NCBI GenBank assembly: GCA_037127315.1 | Contig: JBBBDQ010001124.1 | Span: 3,561,001-3,625,000, forward strand | DNA: 64,000 bases | Source of the DNA: Ascarosepion bandense | Taxonomy: Eukaryota > Mollusca > Cephalopoda > Sepiida > Sepiidae | Direction of reading: 5' to 3' | In this document: positions 41,998-52,544 of the stretch, one piece after another | How positions within the stretch are numbered: the first letter of the stretch is position 1 | Layout: every line of letters starts with the position of its first letter | Notes under the pieces: model-generated | The model's input: the letters and a program-made list of their open reading frames with translations, nothing else | Told to the model about the DNA's origin: nothing | The model's database searches: none | Made by a program: the position numbers and the translations under genes

Positions 41998-42381
41998 AGG
42001 CAAGATGTTTGTGTGTGTGTGCCTGTTTATCTGCCTGTATGTCTTTTTTTTCAGCCATTTTATTTTAGTTTTTGCTTCAGGTTTGGCCCTAAGTAGGTAT
42101 AATTGTAGTTCTTACTCTCAGCCATGATGCCATTTACTCAGAGGACTTATTTAGCCTTCAAAATTCAGTTTACGACGAAAAAAACTTATTTGATATCGAT
42201 ACCAGGAAATCAAAATTTGACTTACAAATTCATTTTTCTTTCAGTCTATGGTTTCACTTTAACTGGAAACAACTATTGCTTTTTAGTCTTTTGTGCCAAC
42301 ATTCAAAGAGTCTGAGCTCCAGGACCATAGATTAGTTTTAAAGCTTTCATTACACCTGAGAAATACCGGGCTATACTGCTA

Positions 42382-42382
<1 letters not shown>
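41652..42382 (+). mobile_element. Non-autonomous Helitron, copy 4, with foreign filler
   Basis: Starts TCTAAACTTATTTGTAAATG and ends CTATACTGCTAG before T42383. The first half, including the (TA)n core at 41953-41991 and CTGTTTATCTGCCTGTATGT, is standard. From about 42048 the usual segment (ATTCTCACCAAACTTCACAC) is replaced by about 260 bp of unrelated sequence up to 42308, where the family sequence resumes at TCTGAGCTCCAGGACC. Confidence 0.75.
42048..42308. other. Foreign insert inside Helitron copy 4
   Basis: Sequence absent from the other three Helitron copies. It starts after a T8 run and CAG, a splice-acceptor-like context, and contains a 64-codon plus-strand frame (42124-42315) with no domain I recognise. 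It replaces rather than adds to family sequence. Confidence 0.6.

Positions 42383-42383
<1 letters not shown>

Positions 42384-42431
<48 letters not shown>
42384..42431. repeat. (TA)n microsatellite
   Basis: Pure TA tract immediately 3-prime of the Helitron end, 42431 leading into ACACGC. Confidence 0.9.
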
Positions 42432-42433
<2 letters not shown>

Positions 42434-42544
42434 GCAAGATTTTCTTTATTCACTTACATAAAATAAAGCACATCAGTCCAAAGAGACATTGTTTTGCATA
42501 AACATACAGATTTATTAATTTATTATTCCTGAAAGTTAATAGAT

Positions 42545-42868
42545 AAAAAATGTACAAGCACACCCATGCACTCTGGCATATTCATTCATAGAAACATACA
42601 CGTAACTATACATATAGTCATAATGCATAATATGTCTCGTGCAGCTTTGTTCGATGCAGAGCCCATTAAACATGTACTCATTCACCCCTGGGACAAATAA
42701 TTGAAATTACAGAACAAACAAGCTGCATTTATTATTTACTTTGGGAATTGTTTCCTTTCTCCCCTGATGTTGTTTCAGCTCCCCTTAGAGGTTTCCAATT
42801 GTTATCCTTAGGGATGATAAAAGCTGACATTAATCTGGAGTTAGAAATTAAGATCAAACAGCTGATAG
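42545..42868 (-). repeat. Unidentified repeat, inverted partner of 37513-37835
   Basis: Reverse-complement copy of the 37.5-kb segment (landmarks TGTACTCATTCACCCCTGGG and ATTAATCTGGAGTTAGAAAT), including the flank up to the ATGAATATGCCAGAGTG region. The 65-codon frame 42748-42945 lies inside and is probably not a gene because the partner copy does not preserve it. The flanking 42869-42949 is plain. Confidence 0.75.
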
Positions 42869-42948
42869 ATTACAGAGTCAGAAATAAACAGCAAAGAAAT
42901 CTGCTGAAAATTTTAATTTCCCTCTCCACTAAAAACAAAATCTAAAGC

Positions 42949-42949
<1 letters not shown>

Positions 42950-42977
<28 letters not shown>
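42950..42977. repeat. (TA)n microsatellite
   Basis: Pure TA tract adjoining the hairpin element at 42985. Confidence 0.9.
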
Positions 42978-42984
<7 letters not shown>

Positions 42985-42985
<1 letters not shown>

Positions 42986-43149
42986 ATAGAAAAATTAAGA
43001 CAGACACGTCATTTCATGGTAAATCAGAAGTATAGGCCTTTTTTAGGCGAACCATCATCAGCTTCCATCTTTATTTTACAAAGGATTTTACACAAATAGA
43101 TGGAAGCTGATTTTACCATGAAATAACGTGTCTGCCTTAATTTTTCTTA
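42985..43149. mobile_element. Small foldback (MITE-like) element
   Basis: Left arm 42985-43026 (AGAAAAATTAAGACAGACAC, then TTTCATGGTAAATCAG) is the reverse complement of the right arm 43107-43149 (CTGATTTTACCATGAAATAA, then GTGTCTGCC, then TTAATTTTTCT). A second inner pair, CAGCTTCCATCT and AGATGGAAGCTG, sits inside. About 165 bp in total. GCTGATGATGGTTCGCC on the minus strand recalls Penelope terminal motifs, but no full hammerhead forms. Confidence 0.65.
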
Positions 43150-43259
43150 TATTTGCTCTATAAGTATTTATATACATATATATTTAGAGCTCTCTTAGAG
43201 AGTTATCCTACCACTGTATGTTCAGGATACTCCTTTGGATTCTTCTATACCCACACCGC

Positions 43260-43265
<6 letters not shown>

Positions 43266-43302
<37 letters not shown>
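43266..43302. repeat. (TA)n(CA)n microsatellite
   Basis: TA tract followed by CACACACATACATACACAC. Confidence 0.9.
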
Positions 43303-43312
<10 letters not shown>

Positions 43313-43329
43313 TACATACACACTTTAAG

Positions 43330-43782
43330 GTATGCTATATTTATAGGTCAAAGTGCTCAATATCAATGATAGAGCATAGCTAAATTTAAGAGTAAACATT
43401 GAAGTCAACACCCAGAGGTGACAGTCTGTTTCATGCCAAACGTAATCGTCAGGCCATGTGCATTGTGTTTTGCTCTCCTTTTCATATGTAGAGATCAGTT
43501 GATGCATTGTGGGTAGTCTACTGTATTATTCTAATAGTTATTTTGGTGGGTGTGGTTTGTTAATTTGTTTATTATTTACTTAGTTTATTTCTCTGTTTGG
43601 ATTAATTTTACTTTTTTTTTGTTTATTTTCCTTTATTCTTGTTTGTTTTCAACTCTTGATTTTTAAATAGCGTTGTAAATATTTGTTTTTGTGCCTGCAT
43701 TTATAGATGAGTTCAGATTATTGTTTATGTAGTAGTTTATCTGGCATAAAACAAACTTGCCCCTGGGTATTGACTTGAATGC

Positions 43783-43790
<8 letters not shown>
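43330..43790 (-). mobile_element. Penelope-like terminal segments with coding region deleted
   Basis: On the minus strand it opens GTGAGCATTCAAGTCAATAC (about 43786). After about 45 bp it continues with the very end of the Penelope ORF (CTGAACTCATCTATAAATGC, compare 7169-7190), then the terminal segment down to TTTGACCTATAAATATAGCA near 43340. The two ends, GTGAGCATTCAAGTCAATAC and its inverted counterpart near 43395-43420, are inverted repeats. Essentially a solo terminal-repeat structure. A (TA)n tract at 43786-43820 adjoins it. Confidence 0.6.
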
Positions 43791-43821
<31 letters not shown>

Positions 43822-43859
43822 TGAGGATGTATTTGTATATAAAAATAATATTAATCATG

Positions 43860-44330
43860 CCTAAAAAGTTGTAGTAAGGGACTCTATTAAGTCCCATTTG
43901 TTATTACAAAAAAGTTTTAATTCATGAAGTAGTCGTAAAAATAAAGAAATTAGAAATAGAACGTTTGGAAGATGCTAGAAAGTCCCAGAAAATTTGAGTA
44001 AAATCTAGAGAATTCTAAATGATTCTAGAATATGCAAATTAGGTGTTAGCCCCTATAAAAATAGGTTTTAGTTGTTAACAGGATTTTATGACATTATCAA
44101 CCCTGGCCTGATTCGTGGATCTGTGCACCCAGCCAAAAGAATCTATAAGAAAAGTTGCCAACCAACTAAAATCTGAAAGAGAATCTCATGGAACTAAATG
44201 GGTAAATAGATATTTTTGACTATTTTATTGACCAAACTAATAATTATTCTTTATGTACACATTTGAGGAATTCCAAAAAGTATAGCACTTAAACTTCTTT
44301 GCTATCTTAACTGGGTAAAGATAGTAGACA
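43860..44330. other. Possible solo-LTR-like or promoter-like segment
   Basis: ATGCAAATTAGG (octamer-like, about 44033) lies about 20 bp upstream of TATAAAAATAGG (44055), a good TATA-box context. The segment is rich in AGAATTCTAGA-type short palindromes. No terminal TG..CA pair or target duplication could be fixed, so this is only suggestive. Confidence 0.2.
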
Positions 44331-44995
44331 CTTTCCTTCTCCTTGTAACACTTCACCTGCCAGTAGTAAAATATGTTTTTGTTTTGAATGCAAAAAATTG
44401 TAAATTTTGTATATATATCATTTTGTGTTTATCATAAATCACACAAATATTTAATTTAAGTGAGTTTTGGTCCATCATTTTCTTTTTCTTTTGTTACACT
44501 TAACATATTACTATTAAATTATGAAGATGCTTAATGTCAACATTGCTGTCTTTTTCAGTGGTTTACTGGTAAAAAGGCATTTTTGGCAAGCAGGTTTTTT
44601 GTCAAAGTGCTCGGCTCGATATTGAGATAGAGATAAAGTATTAACAGAATTAATGCGGAGAAGTTTGTCACTTAACTGTAGAAACAAAATTTCTGAAGAG
44701 TGAAGACATCCCAATAAGGCAGCGGTTGATTAAAAAATCCCTGTGCCATTTTTTGATACAAATATTTAGGAATGTAGAAGGTTTTGTTCTTTATTGCTGG
44801 TGTGTACTTAGTTTATCTGCATGAAAATCATGGCCGCATAGGAGATGCACATTTCAAGATTATAGGAATGATGCACTATGGGAAAATGAACTGTTTCCAA
44901 AGTTAAGAGCAAAGATTTTGGGCAAAGAACTGCAAGATCTCTGAACCTGAAAATCTGCTCAACTGAAAGAAACATTTGGAAAAAAAACAAAAAAA
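44331..44995. other. Unannotated stretch
   Basis: Nothing recognised. Confidence 0.4.
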
Positions 44996-44999
44996 GTGC

Positions 45000-45350
45000 T
45001 ACACATGCAGCAGGTTCTTTTATGTGCTTTGTTCTTTCAGTACATCGAACATCGTGGCCTCCCATGTGTTCCTATGCCTGGTGGCTTTTAGCACACTTTC
45101 TCCAGTAACACCATGTAATCCCCGTTCTGTCATCCACCTGCTCAGGACCTTCAAATATGTTATCTACTGCTTTCTTCTGTTTCTTTTTCATTCTATCTGG
45201 CCTGTTAGTGTCAGGTTCTCCAAGCCCTCCTTCCTCATTGCATATCCCAGGAACTTTAGTTGTCTCTTCCTGATGCTCAATATTAATTTCCTTTTCGTTT
45301 CCATCCTTTCCAAAACCTTATCATTGCTCACATGCTTGATCCATGGTCAG
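45000..45350 (-). pseudogene. LINE ORF2 extreme C-terminus (same class as 33000-34030)
   Basis: Minus-strand text: an EGLENLTLTGQIE-like block (about 45230-45195), a WMTERG segment (about 45135), LLEKVCKA-like text, then HGRPRCSM and K-E-Q-S-T-K near 45020. This parallels the end of the LINE at 33000-34030 (GLQNLILTGQTKG, WMAEQGLG, HG). It stops abruptly at about 45350 upstream. Confidence 0.6.
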
Positions 45351-45559
45351 TAGGTTAAATGTACAAAAGAGACTATTTTATCAGCAGACACAAAATTTTC
45401 TAATATGAAAAATGGTTGTACTCTTAATAAGTCTTCTTGATTTGAGCATCTATTGGGTCTCAAATTCGAAGATCTAAAGGAGCAAGACATCACTAAAGAT
45501 GCTGGAAAAATATTTTCCTTATACCAGATTCCTTGTGCCACGATCTATATTAACAAGTC

Positions 45560-46050
45560 AAATTCTGTCAAAAATGTAATGTTACTGCCACATATGGACC
45601 AGAGCTGCTCAAACCTAACTTTTAGGCCTTGACAGAGTTCAAAAGTGTCTACATGAACTTGTGATTATTTTCAGTGCTACAGTTCCTTTCCCAGACAAAA
45701 CATCTAACTACTCTTATGCTATTTTTATGAAAAATGTTCTGATGAGCTATCTTCCTTAGTTCCACCAGTTCAGACCTTTACAGCTAAAACCCTCCATAGC
45801 ATGTAAACAGGGTTGAATCATCTTTATTCTCTACATATTCTATTGGTAAGAACGAAGTTCCATTTAGACAGTTTCTTTACAAGAACAGCTACTTTGTAGA
45901 ACAGACTCCCAAGGGAATGCATTCCCCATAATCTCTACAATCTGAATCTTTTCAAATCTAGGGTTGACTTATCTACATGCAACAATTTCTTTCAGTAACC
46001 ATCTACCTTGAGTGCCTCTTGGGCATGTAAAGGACAAAAAACAAAAAAAT
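45560..46050 (+). pseudogene. LINE reverse transcriptase C-terminal fragment (LWN type)
   Basis: Plus-strand pieces: CHIWTRAAQT (45590), LDRVQKCLHELV (about 45630), VLMSYLP/SDELSSLVPPVQTF-like (about 45735-45780), then LWNRLPRECIPHNLYNLNLF and KSRVDLS (about 45898-45985). Same family as 1670-1900 and similar to 52330-52515. Frameshifted; no tail. Confidence 0.65.
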
Positions 46051-46054
46051 ATTG

Positions 46055-46599
46055 CAAGTAAATCAATTCATTAAAAGATGGCAGAGTTGAAAAAAAAAAA
46101 AAAAAGATTATGATCATTTCTTTTCGTCACTAGAAGATACAAAAATCACGTCCCCTGAGATGATAAAAAAAAGTCTTATTGGCAGAAAAAGAGATTTAAA
46201 TTTTCTCTTTTTTACTCACTATGGTTGTGCCTCCAACAAGTCAGTCTTCATTATTACTACATGTAGCTTGGATGATAAGTTTTTATACAAGATGAAAATT
46301 TGTGAATCATCCAACTTTTGAATTTATACATGTCAGATTCAGCAAATACTAGAGAAATTAAAAGAGAAGTTTTCTCTCTCTGAGCCAATTTCTCATTGGT
46401 AATTCCCAATCATCATCTCAAAAGATTTTGGCAAACTTGAACCTTTGTTCCCCCCACCAAAAAAAAAGGTTTCAAAAAGGATGGTTTTTCCCTTGACATA
46501 ACTATTATTTTAACTATCTTCACTCCTCACAATGTTTGTTTTAAAAAGCAATGATTAGAATTGTAATAAAACCTAAACATATGAAAGGGAATTCAAACA
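46055..46599. other. Unannotated stretch
   Basis: A-runs near 46090 and 46458; nothing else. Confidence 0.4.
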
Positions 46600-46859
46600 T
46601 TCTTGAGAATATTATATTTACAAAATAGTAAAAACTAATTTTGTTCTTGAGAATATTATATTTACAAAATAGTAAAAACTAATTTTGTTCTTGAGAATAT
46701 TATATTTACAAAATAGTAAAAACTAATTTTGTTCTTGAGAATATTATATTTACAAAATAGTAAAAACTAATTTTGTTCTTGAGAATATTATATTTACAAA
46801 ATAGTAAAAACTAATTTTGTTCTTGAGAATATTATATTTACAAAATAGTAAAAACTAAT
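46600..46859. repeat. 44-bp tandem repeat, six copies, identical
   Basis: Unit TTCTTGAGAATATTATATTT plus ACAAAATAGTAAAAACTAAT plus TTTG, starting at 46600, 46644, 46688, 46732, 46776 and 46820; the last lacks TTTG. I see no mismatch between copies, which implies very recent expansion. Confidence 0.95.
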
Positions 46860-47058
46860 ACAATTGTATTAAAACTAATGTAATGTAATATTTATCATTT
46901 ACTAATTTAGAAAAAAAATCAATATGAAATTTACAATGTGGAAAAAGTTTTTGTGCGACACATTTTGTCCTTTAGCACTTCAGGGACAAAATCTGTCACA
47001 TGAAAACTTTTCACACTTTGTCATACATCTATCCTCTAGAACTGTTCTTGATATATTA

Positions 47059-47170
47059 AAAAAAAAAAAAAAAAAAAAAGGGTGTGGTCCACACTCTTTT
47101 CTGGTTTTTTGAACAGGAGTAGTAGTTTATCCCTTGTTTAGAATTTGGTTTCCAGCTCCTTCTAAAGTGT
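47059..47170 (+). mobile_element. Degraded LINE tail-like segment after a poly-A run
   Basis: A19 run at 47059-47078, then GTCCACACTC, TTTGAACAGGAGTAG, TATCCCTTGTTTAGAATTTG and GTTTCCAGCTCC, which follows the LINE tail (ACACTCCACC, ATTGAACAGG, CCCTTGTTCCCTGTTTAGGA, TGTGGTTTCC). The terminal part is missing. Confidence 0.5.
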
Positions 47171-48147
47171 TCATTTTCTTATGTTTTCCCAATCACAATT
47201 TTGACCCCTAGAGCTAATTTATCTTAACTGCATAGCCAGTGAATTTCACTTCTTGCCCTTTTTTGCACTCACACAACACAGTAACCCACAATCTCAAGTG
47301 GCTTTTGGTTCTTGTAATGAGTGAAAATAAAAAAGCAAATGTAGTTCCTTCATAAAGAAGACAAACGTTTTGCTAGATAGACGAAGAACTGTGTACCAGA
47401 ACATTTGCAACCCTAAACAGGTGTATCTCTGGATAATTGTGCACCTCTGGTAATTTTTTGAAGTTATATTTTCTTAAGAGTTGCTAATTTCAAATCAACT
47501 TTTAATTATTTGAAAAAATAAAAAGCAAAAAGATAGTTAACATAACATTTATCAAAAATAAAACTGCAAATAAAAGAATTATTGCCATATTAGATAAGTA
47601 TAATCCTGAAAACAAGATAAATTTCTTAAAAGAGAGCTCATAACATACATTACTTTTGATTAAATTGTGAAACTGCAATAATTTTCAGTTTTTGAAAATA
47701 TTTGTAATTACTACCTATGCGTTTTTTTCAAAATTTATGGTAATTGTCTTTAAAAGCTTCAAAATATTCTGAGGCAGGCAATTGTTCTAGTACCATTTTG
47801 CTGAACCAAAGGAAAATTAAGATTACATCCCATCTTATTTAGAATTTTACAAGCATTCTACAATGAAAGAAATAGGATACATCTTTGTTTCCTTTTTAAG
47901 TACATTTAGCTTATTTGTATCTAACCACTGAGCCACCATTCTGCCGAATCAGACTTACACTGCTCATCTAACATTTACTTTAATCTCTTAAATAAAAAAA
48001 ACCCAAAAAACATCACAATTATAAAAACTTAATCCAATATTTAATAAATCCTTTTAAATTGCCATATCAAAGATTTGATTGACTAAAAAATTTGTTCAAG
48101 AGTTGCTATAAGAATAATCTTTTCAGAATTCTAATGTCATGACAAAC
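47171..48147. other. Mostly unannotated; one tRNA-like scrap
   Basis: 47912-47945 on the minus strand (ATGGTGGCTCAGTGGTTAGA) holds a perfect A box (TGGCTCAGTGG) but no B box was found. Otherwise nothing. Confidence 0.4.
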
Positions 48148-48325
48148 GCCCGGTTCACACTCCACCCACGTCTATTGAACAGGTTAAGAGGCTCATCCCT
48201 TGTTCCCTGTTTAGGATGTGGTTTCTGGCTTTCTCTTTTCCAATCTTTTCACTATTACGTAGCCCCCTGCACATCAGTGGCGTTACCGCCTTGCTCGGGG
48301 TGATACGATTAAAAAAAAAAAAAAA
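48148..48325 (+). mobile_element. LINE 3-prime tail
   Basis: Runs CCCGGTTCACACTCCACCCA, ATTGAACAGGTTAAGAGG, GGATGTGGTTTCTGGCTTTC, GTAGCCCCCTGCACATCAGT, GGGGTGATACGATT, then A15. One of the best copies of the tail family. Confidence 0.8.
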
Positions 48326-48329
48326 ATTT

Positions 48330-49250
48330 CAAAGTAGATAATTTAGTGTTTTAACCAATCCAATGGTAGCCTTTTATGGTTTTGAGCTCTACAACTCCAG
48401 TTACCAATAGTCAACTTCAAAAATAAACAATTCAGAAGTTTTACTTAATAACAATCCTAACAAGAATAATGTTGCTGGGACATTCTACACAGAAACCGTG
48501 AAATTAAGAGGAGAAAAAGATAAAAATTGTATCCTGAGGTTACTAAGATTGATGGTAAAAAGAATTTCTTATTGTGTTAAATTTGTAAATTAAACTTTAT
48601 CACAGATACATATATACAAGAAAAAAATAGGATTCAGTATAATCTGATGTTTCAGGTATCTACAAGCTGGGGATCTTGGAATTAACTTCCAATCACGTAG
48701 ATTAGGAATGGGGTATATTGTGAAATTCATTCTGGGTTTTACTTTTATTATGTAAATGTCCTGAAAAGCATGAAATACAGCTTTTCAATGATAAATAGGA
48801 CAAAGAGGCTGGTTTTCACATATATCATGAAAAAAAAAGAAAAAAAAAAAAAAAAGAGACAGTGCCCAAAGGGACAAGCATATGGCTGCAGCTGCTTTGT
48901 GAAAGAGTACAGGTGGAAGCCTTGTTGTGATAAGGCCAATTGTGTAGTCTATCAAATGGTTTTGCGAAATAATCTACAGCAAAAGTTCAAATGCTAGTAA
49001 GGGATAAAAAGAGAAACAGAAGCCAAGTTAGACACATGCTAAGAGATTGAACCCTAGATCTTCTGATAACAATGCTCTTTGAAATGACACTTGTACTGTT
49101 GCCAACATGGCTGCAGAGATAATCAATTAACTCTGCTAGAAGATTTAGCAAAATTACAACTGTTACCTAAAGGAGATTAACTTACTCTTTGCATAGACAG
49201 CAACTGTAAGGAGTATGATAGAACCCTTTAAACCTACTTGTTGCATTTCA
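48330..49250. other. Mostly unannotated; tRNA-like scrap
   Basis: 49025-49060 on the minus strand (TCTAGGGTTCAATCTCTTAG) contains a B-box-like motif without a convincing A box. A-rich run at 48832-48855. Confidence 0.4.
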
Positions 49251-49254
49251 TCTA

Positions 49255-49690
49255 TTACTTGGACATTATTTATATTGTTCGGACTGTTGTCCTCATCTTT
49301 GTTATATTCATGTTTTGACTTGCATGCTCCAACCTTCTTCAGGTAATTGGAATTTCAAATTGAACCTTATTTTCGAGAACTGGAGTATATTGTTCTCATT
49401 GTATGAGCCATGCTGCTTGCAGATGTCTTAGTTATTTATTTCGCTTTAAGTTGTTCCCCACTGATGTAGTCTGGTATTGAACTCACAGCTCTTTAGGTCA
49501 AGTCACTGGATCTAACCACTTATGGCCCAGTGGTTACATCACTTGAAGAAGGCTAAAGTGCTAAATGGTTAAAACATTGTGAATATGATTATGACAATAA
49601 AGATGAGGACAACTGTCTGAATAATGTAAAAATACTTACCTCATCTCAGAAGTACAGACATGCAATTAAAAGGAGTTAACGAGCACTTAA
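49255..49690. repeat. Repeat family F, inverted pair around a tRNA-like segment
   Basis: Minus half 49255-49420 (TATTGTTCGGACTGTTGTCC to CATGCTCCAACCTTCTTCAG) and plus half about 49545-49690 (GAAGAAGGCTAAAGTGCTAA to ACCTCATCTCAGAAGTACAG) are inverted copies. Between them 49445-49535 carries a tRNA-like minus-strand segment (B-box-like GAGTTCAATACC). Same organisation as 61181-61600. Confidence 0.6.
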
Positions 49691-50340
49691 GTGATACAGT
49701 ATTCAAATGAGAAGCCAGAAGAAATAAAGCGTAATAATATCTATAATTCAAGACAATCTTGAATCTAGTGATCAAAACCAGATTTAGAAGAGTCAAAATG
49801 AATAGCGGAAGGTATATATATGTATATTTTTTCTTTTTACAAGGGAGGGGGGAGATTATTTGATTTTCTGGTCCTGGTGTATAGTTTTTATATTAGCGGA
49901 AAGAAAATGTCAGTATTAAAATGAGAAAAATAACTTTAAATGAAACTGTCTTTTGCCCTTATTGACCAATCTGAAAATGGAGCTGTGAGTATACAGACTT
50001 TATAATATATTTTCATGAATGCTTTCGACTATTTCAATCCACTTAAGTTTTGTTATTTTTTGTGGATTGTATTATAAAAGTCAAACATATCAGAATTGAA
50101 TTCTTTTTCACATTTTTTCATGTACACATCAAAAGAAATGCTATTTCTAAATGTTTATAAATTTGAAAATCATTGGATGTTAAATTCTGACTTTCATAGT
50201 ATGTATATACAGCCTAAAAAAAAACAAAAACCCTAAAACCCATTACTCCCAGAAAAGCAGAGGTCATTGATGACCCCCCCCTCCCACCATCGATGAGAGA
50301 GTCATCAATGCTGCTGTAACTCGTCTTTTTCATGCAAATC
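49691..50340. other. Unannotated stretch
   Basis: Nothing recognised. Confidence 0.4.
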
Positions 50341-50344
50341 TTTT

Positions 50345-50518
50345 TATCCTCTAGGCGTGGTGGACTGGTTACTGTTCTAGTTAACCCATGGCTGGAGGGG
50401 AAGTGATGGATTAATACCTTCCCCAAAGGTATTTGCATATAAATGAATGCAATGATTTCAACTAGAATTTGAACTTGGCTCTCAGATTTCTCGTCCCACT
50501 GCACCAGAACACACCCCC
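50345..50518 (-). mobile_element. SINE-A, 3-prime truncated
   Basis: Minus strand: head (GTGGGACGAGAAATCTGAGA), B-box region GAGCCAAGTTCAAATTC, body AATACCTTTGGGGAAGG and TAACTAGAAC, ending before the CTGCCCAGTCAG block at about 50345. Confidence 0.75.
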
Positions 50519-50519
50519 A

Positions 50520-51189
50520 CATGTATACACAAAGTACAACTGAAAAGTTCAGGTAATTTGAACAAACTGTTTATCCCTCAAGTTACCCAGGTTGATGAAT
50601 TGTACACAAACAAGAAAACTGCTACTTTCAAGCAAAAGCAAGTTTTCATATTTTACTGTGTTTACTTATAAAAAATTTTTTATTGAAAGTTCATTCCTTT
50701 TATTTTAAGTACTCAATAATTTAACTAGTCAAAGAGGAAACTTAAATAAAATTTGTCTTTCTTTCACTAAAGTCATGACAATACAAATTTGCTACATCAG
50801 TAACATTTCTAAAAGGGACCTACATACTTAACATGTTGCAATTATACACATTGGTATTACTCTAGCTGGAAATAAAAAACTTATTTTTCTGGAGGAAACC
50901 ATTTCACACCTGAAGTTCTCAGAACTTTAGAGCCAATTTATATGGAATCTTGACATAATCTTTCAAGATTTTTAGAAGCTTTTAAAGTTATGCCTTTTTT
51001 GACAAGTTTTGTTTGAGGCATGTTTCACTGACGAAAACAGATGAAAATAGAAAAAATATTTGGTGATTGTTGATGAGGGAATTAAATTCTTCACGTCTTT
51101 CTCAGAAGACACTGCTCAACTCAAATCTAAGTTACCTCTGTTCATTTATGATATGTTTGAGATATATCTCATTTAAAATGATTAAAAAA
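50520..51189. other. Unannotated stretch
   Basis: Nothing recognised. Confidence 0.4.
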
Positions 51190-51330
51190 GTTTTAGGGTA
51201 TGCTATATTTATAGGCTCAAATGCTCAGTATCAGGGATAAGGACTATGCAAATATAAAAAGGGATAAGCAGCAACAGTCTGTTTCATGCTGAATTGTGAT
51301 CTTCAGGTCCAAAGATTATGTTTAAGCATG
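51190..51330 (+). mobile_element. Penelope-like terminal segment fragment
   Basis: AGGGTATGCTATATTTATAG, TGCTCAGTATCAGGGATAAG and GTCTGTTTCATGCTGAATTG match the terminal segment at 43330-43470. Truncated after GATCTTCAGG. Confidence 0.65.
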
Positions 51331-51367
51331 AGAGACTGTATAACAATTAATGGGACACAATGTTTTG

Positions 51368-51410
<43 letters not shown>
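51368..51410 (+). repeat. A43 homopolymer
   Basis: Longest uninterrupted homopolymer in the window, followed by GAAGAAGAAA. No LINE tail precedes it. Confidence 0.9.
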
Positions 51411-51412
<2 letters not shown>

Positions 51413-51629
51413 AGAAGAAATAGATAGCTGCTATAGATTCCTTTATTCAAAACCTAGATAGCTAATGAAAAATTTACAATTCAGCTAGGACCATCAATGG
51501 GGGACTGGATAATATATAATTGTGCATTGACCATATGAAACTTATTCTGTGTCACATGTTACCCTCATGGAGTAGTAATACATAGTGCAATAGATAAATT
51601 GTCATATAAATTATCCCAAAGTGAAAATA

Positions 51630-52200
51630 AAAATAACACCGGCATTTCATTTTAAGATATATTTACCAAAATTACACAAAAATATCTTGAAATGCTAAAG
51701 AGTAAATTTTTATATATATATATATATATAAAAAACCCTGGATCCCCAACAATTTCGGAATCTCTTGCATCTCTTCTTGACAATCTTCTTTAAGTTGGTG
51801 AATACTGCCATAATCCTTGCCTTCAGTTCATCTTTGGTATGTTTTTGGTTTCTCACTCAACTGCACCTCACACATACTAATCAAGGGGTTATAGTCTGGG
51901 AAGTTAGGTAGCCAGATATAAGGGTTGATATGGCTGCAAAAATTGTCTGACAGCCATGATTGGGTTTTCCTACTTGTGTGGCATGGCATAGAGTCTTGTT
52001 GCTGGACATTATCAGAATGATTTGAGTGAGGTTTCAGAACTCATGAACCTTCTTAATCCCCATCAGACTCATCCAACTCTTTCTGAATCCTCTGTACTGT
52101 TGTCAGATTTACAACCAAACACTTTGAAATGTTTGTTTTAGAGTTTCTGGCATAATTGCCAAACAGTACAGCCAAGCCATTTCATCACATCTTGTATATA
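51630..52200 (-). pseudogene. Internally deleted mariner, second copy
   Basis: Minus-strand text from about 52190: MKWLGCTVWQLCQK, a V-N-L-T-T-V-Q-R-I-Q-K-E-like stretch (about 52115-52075, compare VNLRTMQRFWKEF), ESDGD, then after a deletion QQQDSMPCHTS and TQSWLSDNFCSHINPYIWLP (second-aspartate block, about 51995-51925), FPDYNPL and further C-terminal text. The 51640-51710 end matches the corresponding end of the 28630-29490 copy (TTACACAAAAATATCTTGAA). Its junction lies at a different place from that of the 28.6-kb copy. (TA)n at 51711-51731. Confidence 0.7.
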
Positions 52201-52329
52201 TAATCCATTGCTAAAGAGGCTGGAAAAAATACTTGGTTCTTTTACTGCTTCAACAGGTAACTGACTATGCTTTTTACCTTTGCCATACTTTTTATTTTTA
52301 CAAGACCATTAATGAACTATTGCGGCCAT

Positions 52330-52515
52330 GTCTGGGTCGGAGTTTCCCAATTCTCACTTTTAAGCCTGGAGACATTTTCCTCATCAACTAAACACTGCAA
52401 GCCTACCACTATTCCATTGCTATTTCCATGGCAAATGTTCAGATGAGCTTCATTTTTTGGTGCCATCACCTCAGAGCTTCACAGCCAAGCAAAGACCTGC
52501 CTTGCTATGTAATGA
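52330..52515 (+). pseudogene. LINE reverse transcriptase fragment (LWN type)
   Basis: GHVWVGVSQFSLLSLETF (52325-52380), then VSDELHFLVPSPQSFTAK-like text (about 52435-52490). It matches the CHIW...L-D-x-V ... S-D-E-L-S-S-L-V-P-P-x-Q-S-F-T-A-K blocks of 45560-46050. Both ends truncated. Confidence 0.55.
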
Positions 52516-52544
52516 CCACGGGGTTGAACCACTGCCTTTGTGCA

